Source: Blastomussa wellsi (Eukaryota > Cnidaria > Anthozoa > Scleractinia > Plerogyridae). Taken from it: DNA of 64,000 bases. Location: NCBI GenBank assembly GCA_947652115.1, contig OX393565.1, forward strand, positions 13,930,419 to 13,994,418. Reading direction: 5' to 3'. Under the pieces are notes generated by a model. It made no database searches, was not told the DNA's origin, and was given only the letters and a program-made list of their open reading frames with translations. This document shows positions 45,696 to 55,900 of this stretch, piece by piece. Position 1 is the first letter of the stretch; each line of letters opens with the position of its first letter. The position numbers and the translations under genes are program-made.

Positions 45696-45904
45696 CGTCC
45701 GACTCGGAAGATTCAAGCGTTTTGCTTCATGTTGCACGTGCTCAACAAGAGCCGACGCCAGCGAAAAGCTCCAGCGGGGCCGTACCCGCCAGACGAGTTT
45801 GGTCGTAGCACGAGTCAAGTTCGAGCCCGAGTCAAGTTCGAGTAACGAGTCAGTCAATTTTTTTCGCTTTTTCTTCCTTTCAATAATATCCTTTGCCTGT
45901 AATT

Positions 45905-45995
45905 GTTATTTAACAGTTATTCCACGAGCGCGCGTTGGATACGAGATGGTAGATAAGATAGCCAACGAGGCGCTTTTCGCAGAGTTGGCTATAAC

Positions 45996-46030
<35 letters not shown>

Positions 46031-46040
46031 TTTTATTAAA
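45905..46040. mobile_element. Palindromic MITE (TTATTCCACGAGCGCG)
   Basis: TTATTCCACGAGCGCGCGTT then GGATACGAGATGGT is mirrored by ACCATCTCATATCCAACAAG then CGCGAGTGGAATAA. The loop is about 35 bases. A related end (CAATTATCCCTCTCGCCCTC ... CGGGCTCGATGAATAATTG) is at 48794-48849. Confidence 0.7.
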
Positions 46041-46171
46041 AACGCCCCAAAAATATTGTACAAACATTACAAAAATGCATTCTTTCACGCGTACACATAC
46101 CTTTTTGGTAGGTCAGTGGTATATGAGCTAATATACCATTGCCTCTCAACCAATCAAACTCAGGAAATGCA

Positions 46172-46609
46172 ATATACCATTGTATCCACGAAATTTACCC
46201 GTCAGAACTGGAACTGAAAAACACTACCTTGGCTTCAAACGAAGTGTGTTATCTTGACATTAAGATCATTCAGGGAGACGACAACACACCTTGTCGGATA
46301 AGTGTCTACGACAAGAGAGATGACTTCTCATTCCGGATTGTAAACTTTCCTCATATGGACAGCAACATCCCAGCCAATCCGGCCTATGGTGTTTACATAT
46401 CTCAATTGGTGCGATATGCTAGAATTTGCTCATCCAAATTGGACTTTATAGACAGGCTTCGTGGTCTTTCTTCATGTCTTCATGACCAAGGCTTCAACAC
46501 TACTGCGCTTCTCAAATCGTTTAATAAATTCTTCAAGCGCCACGGTGAAATCATTCGCGTTAAATATGACGTTACACTTCGGGAATTGAGATCAGCGGTT
46601 TGTGATTGA
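46172..46609 (+). pseudogene. Retroelement polyprotein C-terminal fragment
   Basis: Reads IYPSELELKNTT, CYLDIKI, ISVYDKRDDFSFRIVNFPHM, AYGVYISQLVRYARICSS to a stop. This YDKRDDF-F-I-NFP ... YGV(F/Y)ISQL-RYAR pattern is familiar to me from the post-RT part of retroelement proteins in cnidarians and other marine invertebrates. I cannot assign the clade (Penelope-like is my first guess). The RT palm is absent. Confidence 0.6.
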
Positions 46610-47270
46610 GAACCAACAACGTATCCTTTGCTTGTTTGTAATTGTTACTTCGTCTTTGTAACTCTAATTCATTTATACGCGCTGCTTCCGGGTCCTTCAT
46701 TTGGATTTGAAGGCGCGCGCGTATTTTCGTATGTGGTGCGCGTGTTTGGTTTAGTTAGTTGACGTGTATGCTTAGTTCGCAATTTAACGGTTTCATTTAT
46801 TTTTCGTTGTTTTCCTTATTACTTTTCTTGTCAGTAACTGTGCTCACATCGTGGGTGGCTCCACCTGAAATGTTCTGCAATTGGTATAGGATTTAATGGA
46901 GCCGAAACCAATTGTGGAATTACAAGCATTTTAGGCATCCTACTGATGAACGGTTATGGCAATTAGATATTTATTACAGGAGCCAACATTGAGATTGTGG
47001 TCTGTCGCCTTTGAATAGCTAGTTTTTAATAATATGTTTTATTTAACAATTAGATTATGAGCCCTCGTCAACTATCACGCATAGAAATCAAGAGCGAATA
47101 ATCTAATTGTTTTAGTATAAATCTACTACTGAGTCGTGGCGACTTTTGTCTTTTCTGGAACAGCCTCTACCAGTAAACTGTCTAAATCTTCTTCACGGAC
47201 ATTTCGAAAACGTGAAAAAGCGGCCGCCACGCTACTCACTATCTATCACAGATTAGTCAAATCCAACTAG

Positions 47271-47453
47271 TACTGTATTTCTCTGATGAGACAGCATCAA
47301 CACAACATGGCGGTCATGATAAGCGAGAAAAAGCGGGAAAAACGAGTTCAGTTCTTGTGACGTAAACATTACATAAGTGACCGCTGACCAGATAACGAAT
47401 TACACGAAAAGAAACAAAATAAACGTTCAAATGTCGATTATAACTATTTCACA
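47271..47453 (-). repeat. BEL/Pao LTR (3' copy on the minus strand)
   Basis: 183 bp, from TACTGTATTTCTCTGATGAG to GATTATAACTATTTCACA on the plus strand. Confidence 0.85.
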
Positions 47454-48300
47454 TCCTCCGGGGTGGCGCAAATGTCCTTGGCCCAGTCTGCAATTCTCCT
47501 TATCGCCCGTCGTGCTGCATCTCTTTGTGATCTCCTTACAGGGGTTAGAGTTTCCACTGTGGTTGCTTGGTCTTCTGTGCAACACTGAGCTTCCTTGGCT
47601 TGAACTTCTAGAGGGTGCAATCTTGTTATGGGACGGTTTGTTGTTCCATTGGCAGTGCGTAAATTTGCGGAACGAACAAGTCCATCGCGACCTCTGTTAA
47701 TGGATGTGACAAGTGCTAGTTTCCAGTTTACTCTAGGGCTGTCATCGTGGATTAGAACTACATCACCAGCCTTCACGGATTCTGTGTTGATTCCTGAACC
47801 TTTGTGGAACTCTCGGAGGGAGGTGAGGTACTCGTGACGCCAACGTTGCCAAAAGTGCTGAATAAGTAAGGTTACACGTTTTGCCCTTCGAAGGAAATCT
47901 GTGCTTGTTTGGTACGTGGGGTCACTCACTTCGTCACTTTCTACTAGTGGATGTGGTAGTGACGTTATTCGTCGACCATAAAGTAGATGTGCAGGGGTTA
48001 ATGCCTCTTCATCCTTAATGTCCGAGGAGACGTAGGTTAGGGGACGATCGTTTAGAATTGCTTCCACTTCAACAACAATTGTCTGAAGAGTGCATAGGTT
48101 GACTGCAGCTCTGCCGAGTACCTTCTTGATGGTGGATTTGGTGAGACCGATGAGGCGTTCCCAAAACCCGCCGTACCAAGGCGCCTTCTTGGGGATGAAT
48201 AACCATTCAATGCCTTCCCTTGCGAGTGTTTCCTTGAGCGCATGAGATTGAAACAGTTCCTTTAGTTCATTGTTCGCTGATACAAATGTTGAGGCATTGA
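47444..48300 (-). pseudogene. BEL/Pao integrase C-terminal part plus DUF5641-like domain
   Basis: Reads ALKETLAREGIEWLFIPKKA, PWYGGFWERLIGLTKSTIKK with the third catalytic Glu in GGFWERL, then LTPAHLLYGRRI and the tail domain AGDVVLIHDDSPRVNWKLAL followed by VTSINRGRDG. These are typical of Pao integrase. The frame is open up to 48403, but the first ~35 residues come from the deletion junction. The first two catalytic Asp are absent, so it is inactive. The stop codon lies inside the LTR. Confidence 0.85.
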
Positions 48301-48411
48301 TACAAATGCATTGATACAAATGATACAAATGTTGAGGCAAATGTTGGTGCCTGGTCTCGGCACCAAAAATGTGGGGAAGCAGTAAATACGACAGAGAACT
48401 CAATGTAATTA

Positions 48412-48594
48412 TACTGTATTTCTCTGATGAGACAGCATCAACACAACATGGCGGTCATGATAAGCGAGAAAAAGCGGGAAAAACGAGTTCAGTTCTTGTG
48501 ACGTAAACATTACATAAGTGACCGCTGACCAGATAACGAATTACACGAAAAGAAACAAAATAAACGTTCAAATGTCGATTATAACTATTTCACA
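48412..48594 (-). repeat. BEL/Pao LTR (5' copy on the minus strand)
   Basis: Same 183 bp as 47271-47453. Followed by the ACTAG duplication. Confidence 0.85.
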
Positions 48595-48699
48595 ACTAGT
48601 GGTCTATTATCAATGCTGCGTTCTGATTGGTTGAGCTTCTACCAGGCTATATGTTATAGCCCACTAGTAGCGAAAGCGCCGGCTTTGAAAACAAAAACA

Positions 48700-48842
48700 A
48701 TGGCGGCTGAATTGCGTTTTGCTGAAGTTTCGGACGAGTATTTGAGCTCATTATTAGATAAATATATACTTTCTAGTTGGATTTTACTAAAACAATTATC
48801 CCTCTCGCCCTCATGGCCTCTGAGTCCAATCGGGCTCGATGA
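48700..48842 (+). pseudogene. Short N-terminal fragment of a tyrosine-recombinase-like coral gene family
   Basis: MAAELRFAEVSDEYLSSLLD followed by KYI matches the FAEVS-EE---LL-- start that I associate with Crypton/ZMYM2-QRICH1-like proteins common in cnidarians. It runs into the palindromic MITE end and stops. Assignment by memory of the motif only. Confidence 0.35.
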
Positions 48843-48935
48843 ATAATTGTTAAATAGATAGTGGGGAGCGTAGCCAATCAGAGAACGGCACTCGTGATAG
48901 AACGCCAGTAGATTTATACTAATTAAACTCTGTTA

Positions 48936-49046
48936 CTTTAACAAACGGTCTTGATATCACAGTTTTCGAAACATGTTCCAAAACTGAAAAGCGTTGTTGT
49001 CTTTTTAAAGATAATTGTAACATTTGTGCTATCAAGACCGTTTGGA
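48936..49046. repeat. Inverted repeat, 14-bp perfect stem, ~80-bp loop
   Basis: AAACGGTCTTGATA at 48940 is the exact complement of TATCAAGACCGTTT ending at about 49042; the stem continues imperfectly (TCACA / TGTGC). It lies just before the retroelement fragment at 49137. Confidence 0.65.
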
Positions 49047-49136
49047 AAAGTGATTCACGACTTAGCACAGAACTACAATAGTTTGTTGGCTGGCAACCAA
49101 GTCGAGAAAAGCTGAACTGGATGTTCAGTTTCTCAA

Positions 49137-49445
49137 AAACTGTCAAGCCTTCGGTGTTTATCCCAAATTCATTTTCTTTGATCTGCCCAATGTAAGCAAC
49201 TCCGATGCAGTCTACATACGAAAACGTCTTCTAAGAACCTCCATCCTCAGCCGAACTCAAGAGAAAAGGAAACTGGACACTGATTTAGGAAAACAATGGA
49301 GCAAGATCGGTAAGGAATTGAGCAGCATTGACCTACTAATCCTCAAGAAAGTCACGCAGCACAGTGTTGACCGCAAAGTTAGTGAATTCGTCAAGGGACA
49401 AAGAATTCCCCTGTTCCTTTCACTCACAAAGATACTTTGTTAACT
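49137..49445 (+). pseudogene. Retroelement polyprotein N-terminal fragment
   Basis: Reads FGVYPKFIFFDLPNVSNSDA, VYIRKRLLRTSILSRTQEKR. The (Y/F)PKF-(F/H)FxLPN...DA--IRKRLLR-(A/S)I pattern is seen before the RT domain in the same kind of retroelement as 46172-46609. Ends without RT. Clade not resolved. Confidence 0.5.
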
Positions 49446-49689
49446 GCTACAGATTTTTATTGAAGACCATGAACGCCAATAAATTATGCACTTCCTAGCC
49501 TATGGATCTTTTATTCGTGTTTTGATATGTTGTATATGTGTGTTTCTGTTAGCTAATATATTTTTTCGTGCTCCGATATTCACACTTCTAGCTACTTATT
49601 TATATTACCATTCGTCTTTACTTGGTGCTCAGTTCATTTCCGCATATTTAATCTTTATGCTTAACTTTTCCTGCATAATTTGCTTGTCT

Positions 49690-51275
49690 ACCTTTTAAAA
49701 CGGCGAATTACTGCAATCACTTGCTCTGGTTTTTCATTTTGTGCGTTTGATCTATCCATATTTTGAGAACACTCCTCATGCTCCTGCACATGAAACTGAT
49801 TTAATGTAACATCTGTTCTATTTTCTGTCCATCTTTGATTAATCGCAATTCCTTCTTCTTTATGTAGACTGCTGTTATTTAGAAGCCAATTGGCTGCTTG
49901 CATTACTTTATGAGGTCTTACATTTAATGACAATGCTGAACTGCACTTTCCTTTTCAGGTTTACTTTCATTGTTCCAGCTTTGTCTTGTAGCCTAGGCAA
50001 CATGGATACTGTACTTGTTATATCTGCTGGTACATTAACAATGTTTCCATTAATTTTGAGCTGTCGTCCTCTTGGAGCCTGCATGAGTTTTTGAAATGCT
50101 AACCTAGGAGCAGTAGTCTACACTTTAACTCCTTTAGATAAAAAAAATTGTAGGTTTTGGTGGGAATTGCATGCCCATAACCGCTGCACATGGTGGAACT
50201 TTGTTCTTTGCTAAATAATTATGGCATGATTTGCACAGCCATTCTTCATTATCCACACTTTTTTTGTTCATAAGATATTTGCTAATACTAGAATTACGCT
50301 TTCTTAGGAGCAAAGCAGGAGATACACTGTGCTTATAGCATAACTGATCACAGCAAGTAGTTATATAGAGTGGACCACTTGAAACAATATTACGAAACTT
50401 TGAGATCAAATTTTGTAATTGACATTTTGGGTCAATTTGATAAACTTCAATAGAACTATTTGTTGATTCAGTTTGCTGAAATGGGTAATCAGTGATGTCT
50501 TTTTTTTCCGTGTTCAGCACTGTTCTTTCTCTTGCGTTTGTTAGGCAGTGTTTTGTTTCTCCTCAACTGACTTATTCTGTTTCTGTTTGCGTCGATACTC
50601 TCATGTAAGCATTTTGGCGTTGTTTTTTCTCAGTAGAAAGTTCTGCAAGAGACTTCCTTGTAGTATTTGTTTCAAGAGAATTGTTTGGACAGTTCGTTTT
50701 GTCCAGTTCTCCTAAATTGTTGCAATTATTTGCAAAGAAGTTCAACTCAAACATAAGTGGTATTGTTGACACATAATGGATTTCCACCATATGGGCCAAA
50801 CTAATTTCTCTTATTTCCAGTTCTGGTGCAATTGCTTCTACTACATTAAATTCTGCAAAATCAAGGCGTGATTCTCCAATGTAAATTTTTAGATGAAACA
50901 GCTTGTATAATAAGACCATCTGCCCATGTACCTTGCATTGACATATCAGTTAGATATTGTAACCAGGAATTTACAATTTGCCTTCAATTAATCTTTCAGG
51001 ATTTTGTCTCATATATTGAATACCACCAGCACGAATATTCAGGTGAAAACCTGGGTCACCGTACAGCTGATGTGAAACAACTTTGAAAAACAGTCACCAG
51101 CACCACCAACATCAAGTGATCTTAACCCTCTCCGTTGTAATCTTAATTGCAAAGATACTAATGAGGCAAGTTGGTTCTGATCATTTTCCATAGGACCTGG
51201 ATTTAATTCTACATCGCCTACTAACATCAGTTTTCTTTTCGACACACAATATTGCTCAGAAGAAAAGCCTTCCAT
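49690..51275 (-). pseudogene. Helitron 5' coding region: 2A-like motif, OTU domain, N-terminal zinc region
   Basis: Minus-strand order: MEGFSSEQYCVSKRKLMLVG then DVELNPGP (2A-like, 51192-51215). After a linker, LRSLDVGGAGDCFSKL supplies the OTU catalytic Asp and Cys (51090-51130), a shifted frame gives SMQGTWADGLIIQAV, and FAEFNVVEA..EISLAHMVEIHYVST contains the OTU His (50754-50860). KKQRQNAYMR, GPLYITTCCDQLCYKHSV, NEEWLCKSCHNYL, and later QAPRGRQLKINGNIVNVPAD match the N-terminal part of Helitron replicase-helicases. Several frameshifts. Coding ends at 49690 before the Rep and helicase domains. Confidence 0.75.
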
Positions 51276-51347
51276 TATAAAGTTAATTTAGAGCACAGGG
51301 AAATGTCCTCTTTGTTAGAACAAATGTGGATGCTGCAGAAAAAAGAA

Positions 51348-51443
51348 TTAGTCGTCTTCTTCTTCTCCAAAGAAATCATTTTTAAAGTCGTCGTCCGCTA
51401 AATCGTCTAACACCGTCTTTGACATTACAAGTCCGGTCGACAT
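51348..51443 (-). other. Small acidic open frame, 31 codons, unrecognised
   Basis: Minus strand MSTGLVMSKTVLDDLADDDF followed by KNDFFGEEEDD and TAA. The acidic end (DDDFKNDFFGEEEDD) looks like real protein composition, but I recognise no family. It is directly upstream of the Helitron frame and may be an exon or a leader peptide. Low confidence. Confidence 0.25.
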
Positions 51444-51612
51444 GTTTGTTGTTATCCAACTGTACTTCCGACCAAGTGGTACGGCTCAATCCGATCCATT
51501 TTATAAAAGGTCAAGTCTGCCAGTGGCCCATCAGGCCGGAGCTTATCCCGGTTTCTGTAGTATGAAAGGACTAGAAGTATTTATTGCAGCATTGCCCAAG
51601 AACATAAAGAAG

Positions 51613-51684
51613 TTCCCGGCTTGAACTCGGACCGTTCGATCCGGAGTCTAGCACACTAACCATTAGGCCACTGCTCCTCCCGCA
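51613..51684 (-). repeat. tRNA-like SINE head
   Basis: Minus strand GCGGGAGGAGCAGTGGCCTA followed by ATGGTTAGTGTGCTAGACTC CGG; box A is good (TGGCCTAATGG), box B (GTTCAAGCC) weak. Not a functional tRNA by fold. Confidence 0.5.
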
Positions 51685-51699
51685 AAGAACATGTCAATT

Positions 51700-52828
51700 T
51701 TATATTTGCTATCTTGGACCGAGATGTCGAGTGAGAGGGGAAATGAGGAGCACAATCGATGAAATGGAAGGAAGAGAACGCTTATAGGAATCTGATCCGA
51801 CCAGTGGTCATGTCGGTCGTATGCCAACAGTGTGTCGGGGAACGGAGCTGTGAAGACCTACGTTTCCAAACATTCGTACACCAGTCTTGTAAAATAAATC
51901 TGGTACAAATTTATTTCCAGTACAATAAAAGCACCCAGGATTAACATAATTTTTAAAAAAAACAACAGAGTTAACAATGCATTTCATTAGTATTGAAAAC
52001 AACACCAGCGCGTTAATTGGCAAGTAAAAATGTGAGCAACTGCCTACTGACATTGTTTCCTTTTGTTACAAAGTCAATGGATATTTTCAAACTACCAAGC
52101 GTACAAAGGCGGCAAGCCCATATCGCGTAAAGTAGAGCTTCAGGGTCAAATAATGGCTTTCTTCATTCCACGCTGTCGACAGTCTATGAACTGAATATAG
52201 TCATCAAGCAGCAACTCAGAGATTTGATGTAAGTGAATGGTGGATGTCTCGTCAAAAGTTCTCGATGAAGAGACAGATTTTTAGGAATAGAATGGTAACG
52301 AATATTAGTATCACTGATCGTGTCACAATGATACTAGCGCTTGAAAAAAGAACACTGCCAAAACATATCATTCTGTATTATTCAAATCAGGTCAATAGAA
52401 ATTTAAGACACATGCAACTGACGTACTTTTTAAAACAAGCTTTCCTTTGGAAATTAAGTTTGCTCATTATTCAGCTTCACAGAATATCATTAACGTTTGG
52501 TCCAAGTTTCCTAAGAACTGAGTTCAAGGCCTGTTTCAAGGCTGAAAAGAATTTCTTTGCAAACGAACAGCAAATACGGTACTGTATTTGTCACACGAAT
52601 TCTAATCAAAATTAAGAAACCACTGAAAGCTAACAAGATAATACGAAGTCTGTGGTAATACGTTAATAATAAAACTTGTTAACTGGATTAACCACTGTGG
52701 ACTGACATGCAAGACCTCTGAGTCAAATACAGTACGCTGATTAAAATTCCTTTGCCAAATTAGAGCCGGGTTGAATTCTTTTAAAAAGAAGTAAAATGGT
52801 TGTTGCACTCGCAGCCTTGTCAAGATTT
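51700..52828. other. No gene recognised downstream of DRAP1
   Basis: AT-rich with short open frames only; nothing I can assign. DRAP1 transcripts should end here. A minus-strand AATAAA (TTTATT on plus) is at about 51910. Confidence 0.4.
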
Positions 52829-52928
52829 TCACGAGTCGTAATCATCATCCTCATCAAATGAGTTCCCCATTATGCCTGACATTTGACTAAGCTTGGGAAT
52901 ATTCGTGGGCGTTGATGAAGATTCACAT
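52829..52928 (-). CDS. DRAP1: DRAP1 last exon, acidic DYDS tail
   Basis: Minus-strand acceptor TTGTCTTCAG; reads CESSSTPTNIPKLSQM then GNSFDEDDDYDS and TGA. The (D/E)n-DYDS ending matches the C terminus of animal DRAP1. Confidence 0.88.
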
Positions 52929-55900
52929 CTGAAGACAAAATACACATGGTTAAGATTCTGACAAAACTGTAGCTTGTTACTTATCCAACGGCTATCGAAT
53001 CATGAAACCTGAGTTATTCTGGGTGCTGTAGCAGCTCTCGCAAGGTCTCGCATAAATGGCTCGATACCCTGCGTGATAATAATAAGACAAACAACAGGAG
53101 CAATGCCCCTAGCCCCTAAAACAAAAGAAACTGCTACCAGTGGAATTACAAGCTACGAGAGCTGCTAATTACATGCTTACGAGACTGGCTGCTACACTAC
53201 CGAGATTTCTACTCCATAAACCGGTTCAAGGATATTTGCATTCCACAAGACCGGTTTAACAGGTTCCGTATTCCTCTTCAGCATGCAGATGATTCCTCAA
53301 AAGTCAGCCCTTCAAGCTCGCCAAAATACCAGAAGAGTAGACTCTTAAACTACGACATTACACACTACTGTATTAGGCAACTATTAAAATCTAATTCATT
53401 TGTTTTCGTTTTTTTTTTATTTTGGACTATTATGTACCAACTGTTAGATATTGTTTCACGGATTAACACTAAATAAGCAAACAAATCTAGTGAATATCCT
53501 GCTCTTTACAATAGAATGCTGCACCAAATATTTGTTTATTATCATCCTTAGTTTCGTTTGGGCAGTGTATCACGCCCGTATCACATGATCATCTGTTCTC
53601 ATTGATGCCAGAAAATTTTAATCATGAGCTACAGACATAGCAAAAGAAACACGTTAAACAGGTTGTGTAAAGAGGATTAAAACTAAAGCAAAGGGAACTG
53701 AGCCCCTGTTCACAAGGAGGGAGGAAGATGGTAGCACATAATAATAGGAGGTTCACATGGAGGGAAGAAGATCCTGGAAAGCAGAACATCCTAGGGCCAC
53801 ATGTTTCTGTTTTTCAGTTTACAAGCAAAGGGTTATGATTGGCCCTAGGTCTGGGATCTTTATAGCACAAGGCAGTTTACATGGTGCCAGGAGCACCCTG
53901 ATGCTAGGGTCATCCCGGTGCTAGGAGCACCCTGATGCTTGGGTCATCCCGGTGCTAGGAGCACCCTGATGCTAGGGTCATCCCGGTGCTAGGAGCACCC
54001 TGATGCTTGGGTCATCCCGGTGCCAGGAGCACCCTGATGCTTGGGTCATCCTGGTGCCAGGAGCACCCTGATGCTAGGGTCATCCCGGTGCCAGGAGCAC
54101 CCTGATGCTAGGGTCATCCCGGTGCTAGGAGCACCCTGATGCTTGGGTCATCCCGGTGCCAGGAGCACCCTGATGCTTGGGTCATCCTGGTGCCAGGAGC
54201 ACCCTGATGCTAGGGTATTCCTGGTGCCAGGAGCACCCTGATGCTAGGGTCATCCCGGTGCTAGGAGCACCCTGATGCTAGGGTCATGCCGGTGCCAGGA
54301 GCACCCTGATGCTTGGGTCATCCTGGTGCCAGGAGCACCCTGATGCTAGGGTCATGCCGGTGCCAGGAGCACCCTGATGCTAGGGTCATCCCGGTGCTAG
54401 GAGCACCCTGATGCTAGGGTCATCCCGGTGCTAGGAGCACCCTGATGCTAGGGTCATGCCGGTGCCAGGAGCACCCTGATGCTAGGGTCATCCTGGTGCC
54501 AGGAGCACCCTGATGCTTGGGTCATCCCGGTGCCAGGAGCACCCTGATGCTTGGGTCATCCTGGTGCCAGGAGCACCCTGATGCTAGGGTATTCCTGGTG
54601 CCAGGAGCACCCTGATGCTAGGGTCATCCCGGTGCTAGGAGCACCCTGATGCTAGGGTCATCCTGGTGCCAGGAGCACCCTAATGCTAGGGTCATCCCGG
54701 TGCCAGGAGCACCCTGATGCTTGGGTCATCCTGGTGCCAGGAGCACCCTGATGCTTGGGTCATCCTGGTGCTAGGAGCACCCTGATGCTTGGGTCATCCC
54801 GGTGCCAGGAGCACCCTGATGCTTGGGTCATCCTGGTGCCAGGAGCACCCTGATGCTAGGGTCATCCCGGTGCTAGGAGCACCCTGATGCTAGGGTCATG
54901 CCGGTGCCAGGAGCACCCTGATGCTTGGGTCATCCTGGTGCCAGGAGCACCCTGATGCTAGGGTCATGCCGGTGCCAGGAGCACCCTGATGCTAGGGTCA
55001 TCCCGGTGCTAGGAGCACCCTGATGCTAGGGTCATGCCGGTGCCAGGAGCACCCTGATGCTAGGGTCATCCCGGTGCTAGGAGCACCCTGATGCTAGGGT
55101 CATCCCGGTGCTAGGAGCACCCTGATGCTAGGGTCATGCCGGTGCCAGGAGCACCCTGATGCTTGGGTCATCCTGGTGCTAGGAGCACCCTGATGCTAGG
55201 GTCATCCCGGTGCTAGAAGCACCATGATGCTGGGGTCTTCCTGGTGCTAGGAGCATCCCATCTCTCAGATTGGAGATAGTGCTAGGGCCAGATATAACTC
55301 TTCACTTGTAAACTGAAAGCTAAAGGCCTCTTTTGTTACAATAAATAAATACTGCCTGTTTTAGCATAAGATTTAAGACAGGTTCTTATTTATAGCATTG
55401 AACAGTTGACTAACGTTTAAAAACAAAGTCAAGGTAAACATCTTACAGTCTTACTGTTCATGAGTTTTCATCTGGTATTTATTTGTTTATCTATCTATTT
55501 ATTTATGTTTATTTTATTTATTTATTTTTCTTCCTTTCGTCTTCTTTTTTATTGACTAATTAATTGCTTTGCTCAAGTTTTAGTGCCAGGCTACCTCCTA
55601 TATTTAAAGAGAATTTAATTTTACTTAGCTGGATTAGCTTTTTTGTTATTCTGAGTAAATGTTACCTTTTTGTACTAATATATTACGCTGTAAATTAAGT
55701 TTAACTTTTTTAATTTGGTAATAAAGCTTGTGTTGTTGTTGTTGGAATTTAGTTTTGATTTTTTTTATGTTTAACAGAAATGAAAGACAAAAAGAAATGC
55801 GATAACCTAGAACAGGTTTTGTATTTTCTCACACATAATTAAATGTACATATCTCAATAAACAGTTGACCGCAATAATACTCTACCAGCAACAAGCAGCC

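Larger units (their letters stand above)
47271..48594 (-). mobile_element. Internally deleted BEL/Pao element with 5-bp target duplication
   Basis: Two 183-bp LTRs (47271-47453 and 48412-48594) that appear identical, flanked by ACTAG at 47266-47270 and 48595-48599. Read on the minus strand the LTR begins TGTGAAATAG. Between the LTRs only a leader (with a GGTGCCGAGACC primer-site-like string at about 48350) and the integrase C-terminal half remain. Gag, protease and RT are deleted. Confidence 0.85.

Noticed and set aside
47282..47310. CTGATGAG in the BEL/Pao LTR as the core of a hammerhead ribozyme
   Set aside because: The required GAAA box and closing stems are not present downstream on either strand.
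51192..51215. DVELNPGP as a sign of a picornavirus-like insertion
   Set aside because: It is joined to OTU and Helitron-type domains; 2A-like strings are known in invertebrate mobile elements, and no viral capsid or polymerase motif is nearby.
53883..55256. CRISPR array
   Set aside because: Repeats are contiguous without spacers and the context is an animal intron.
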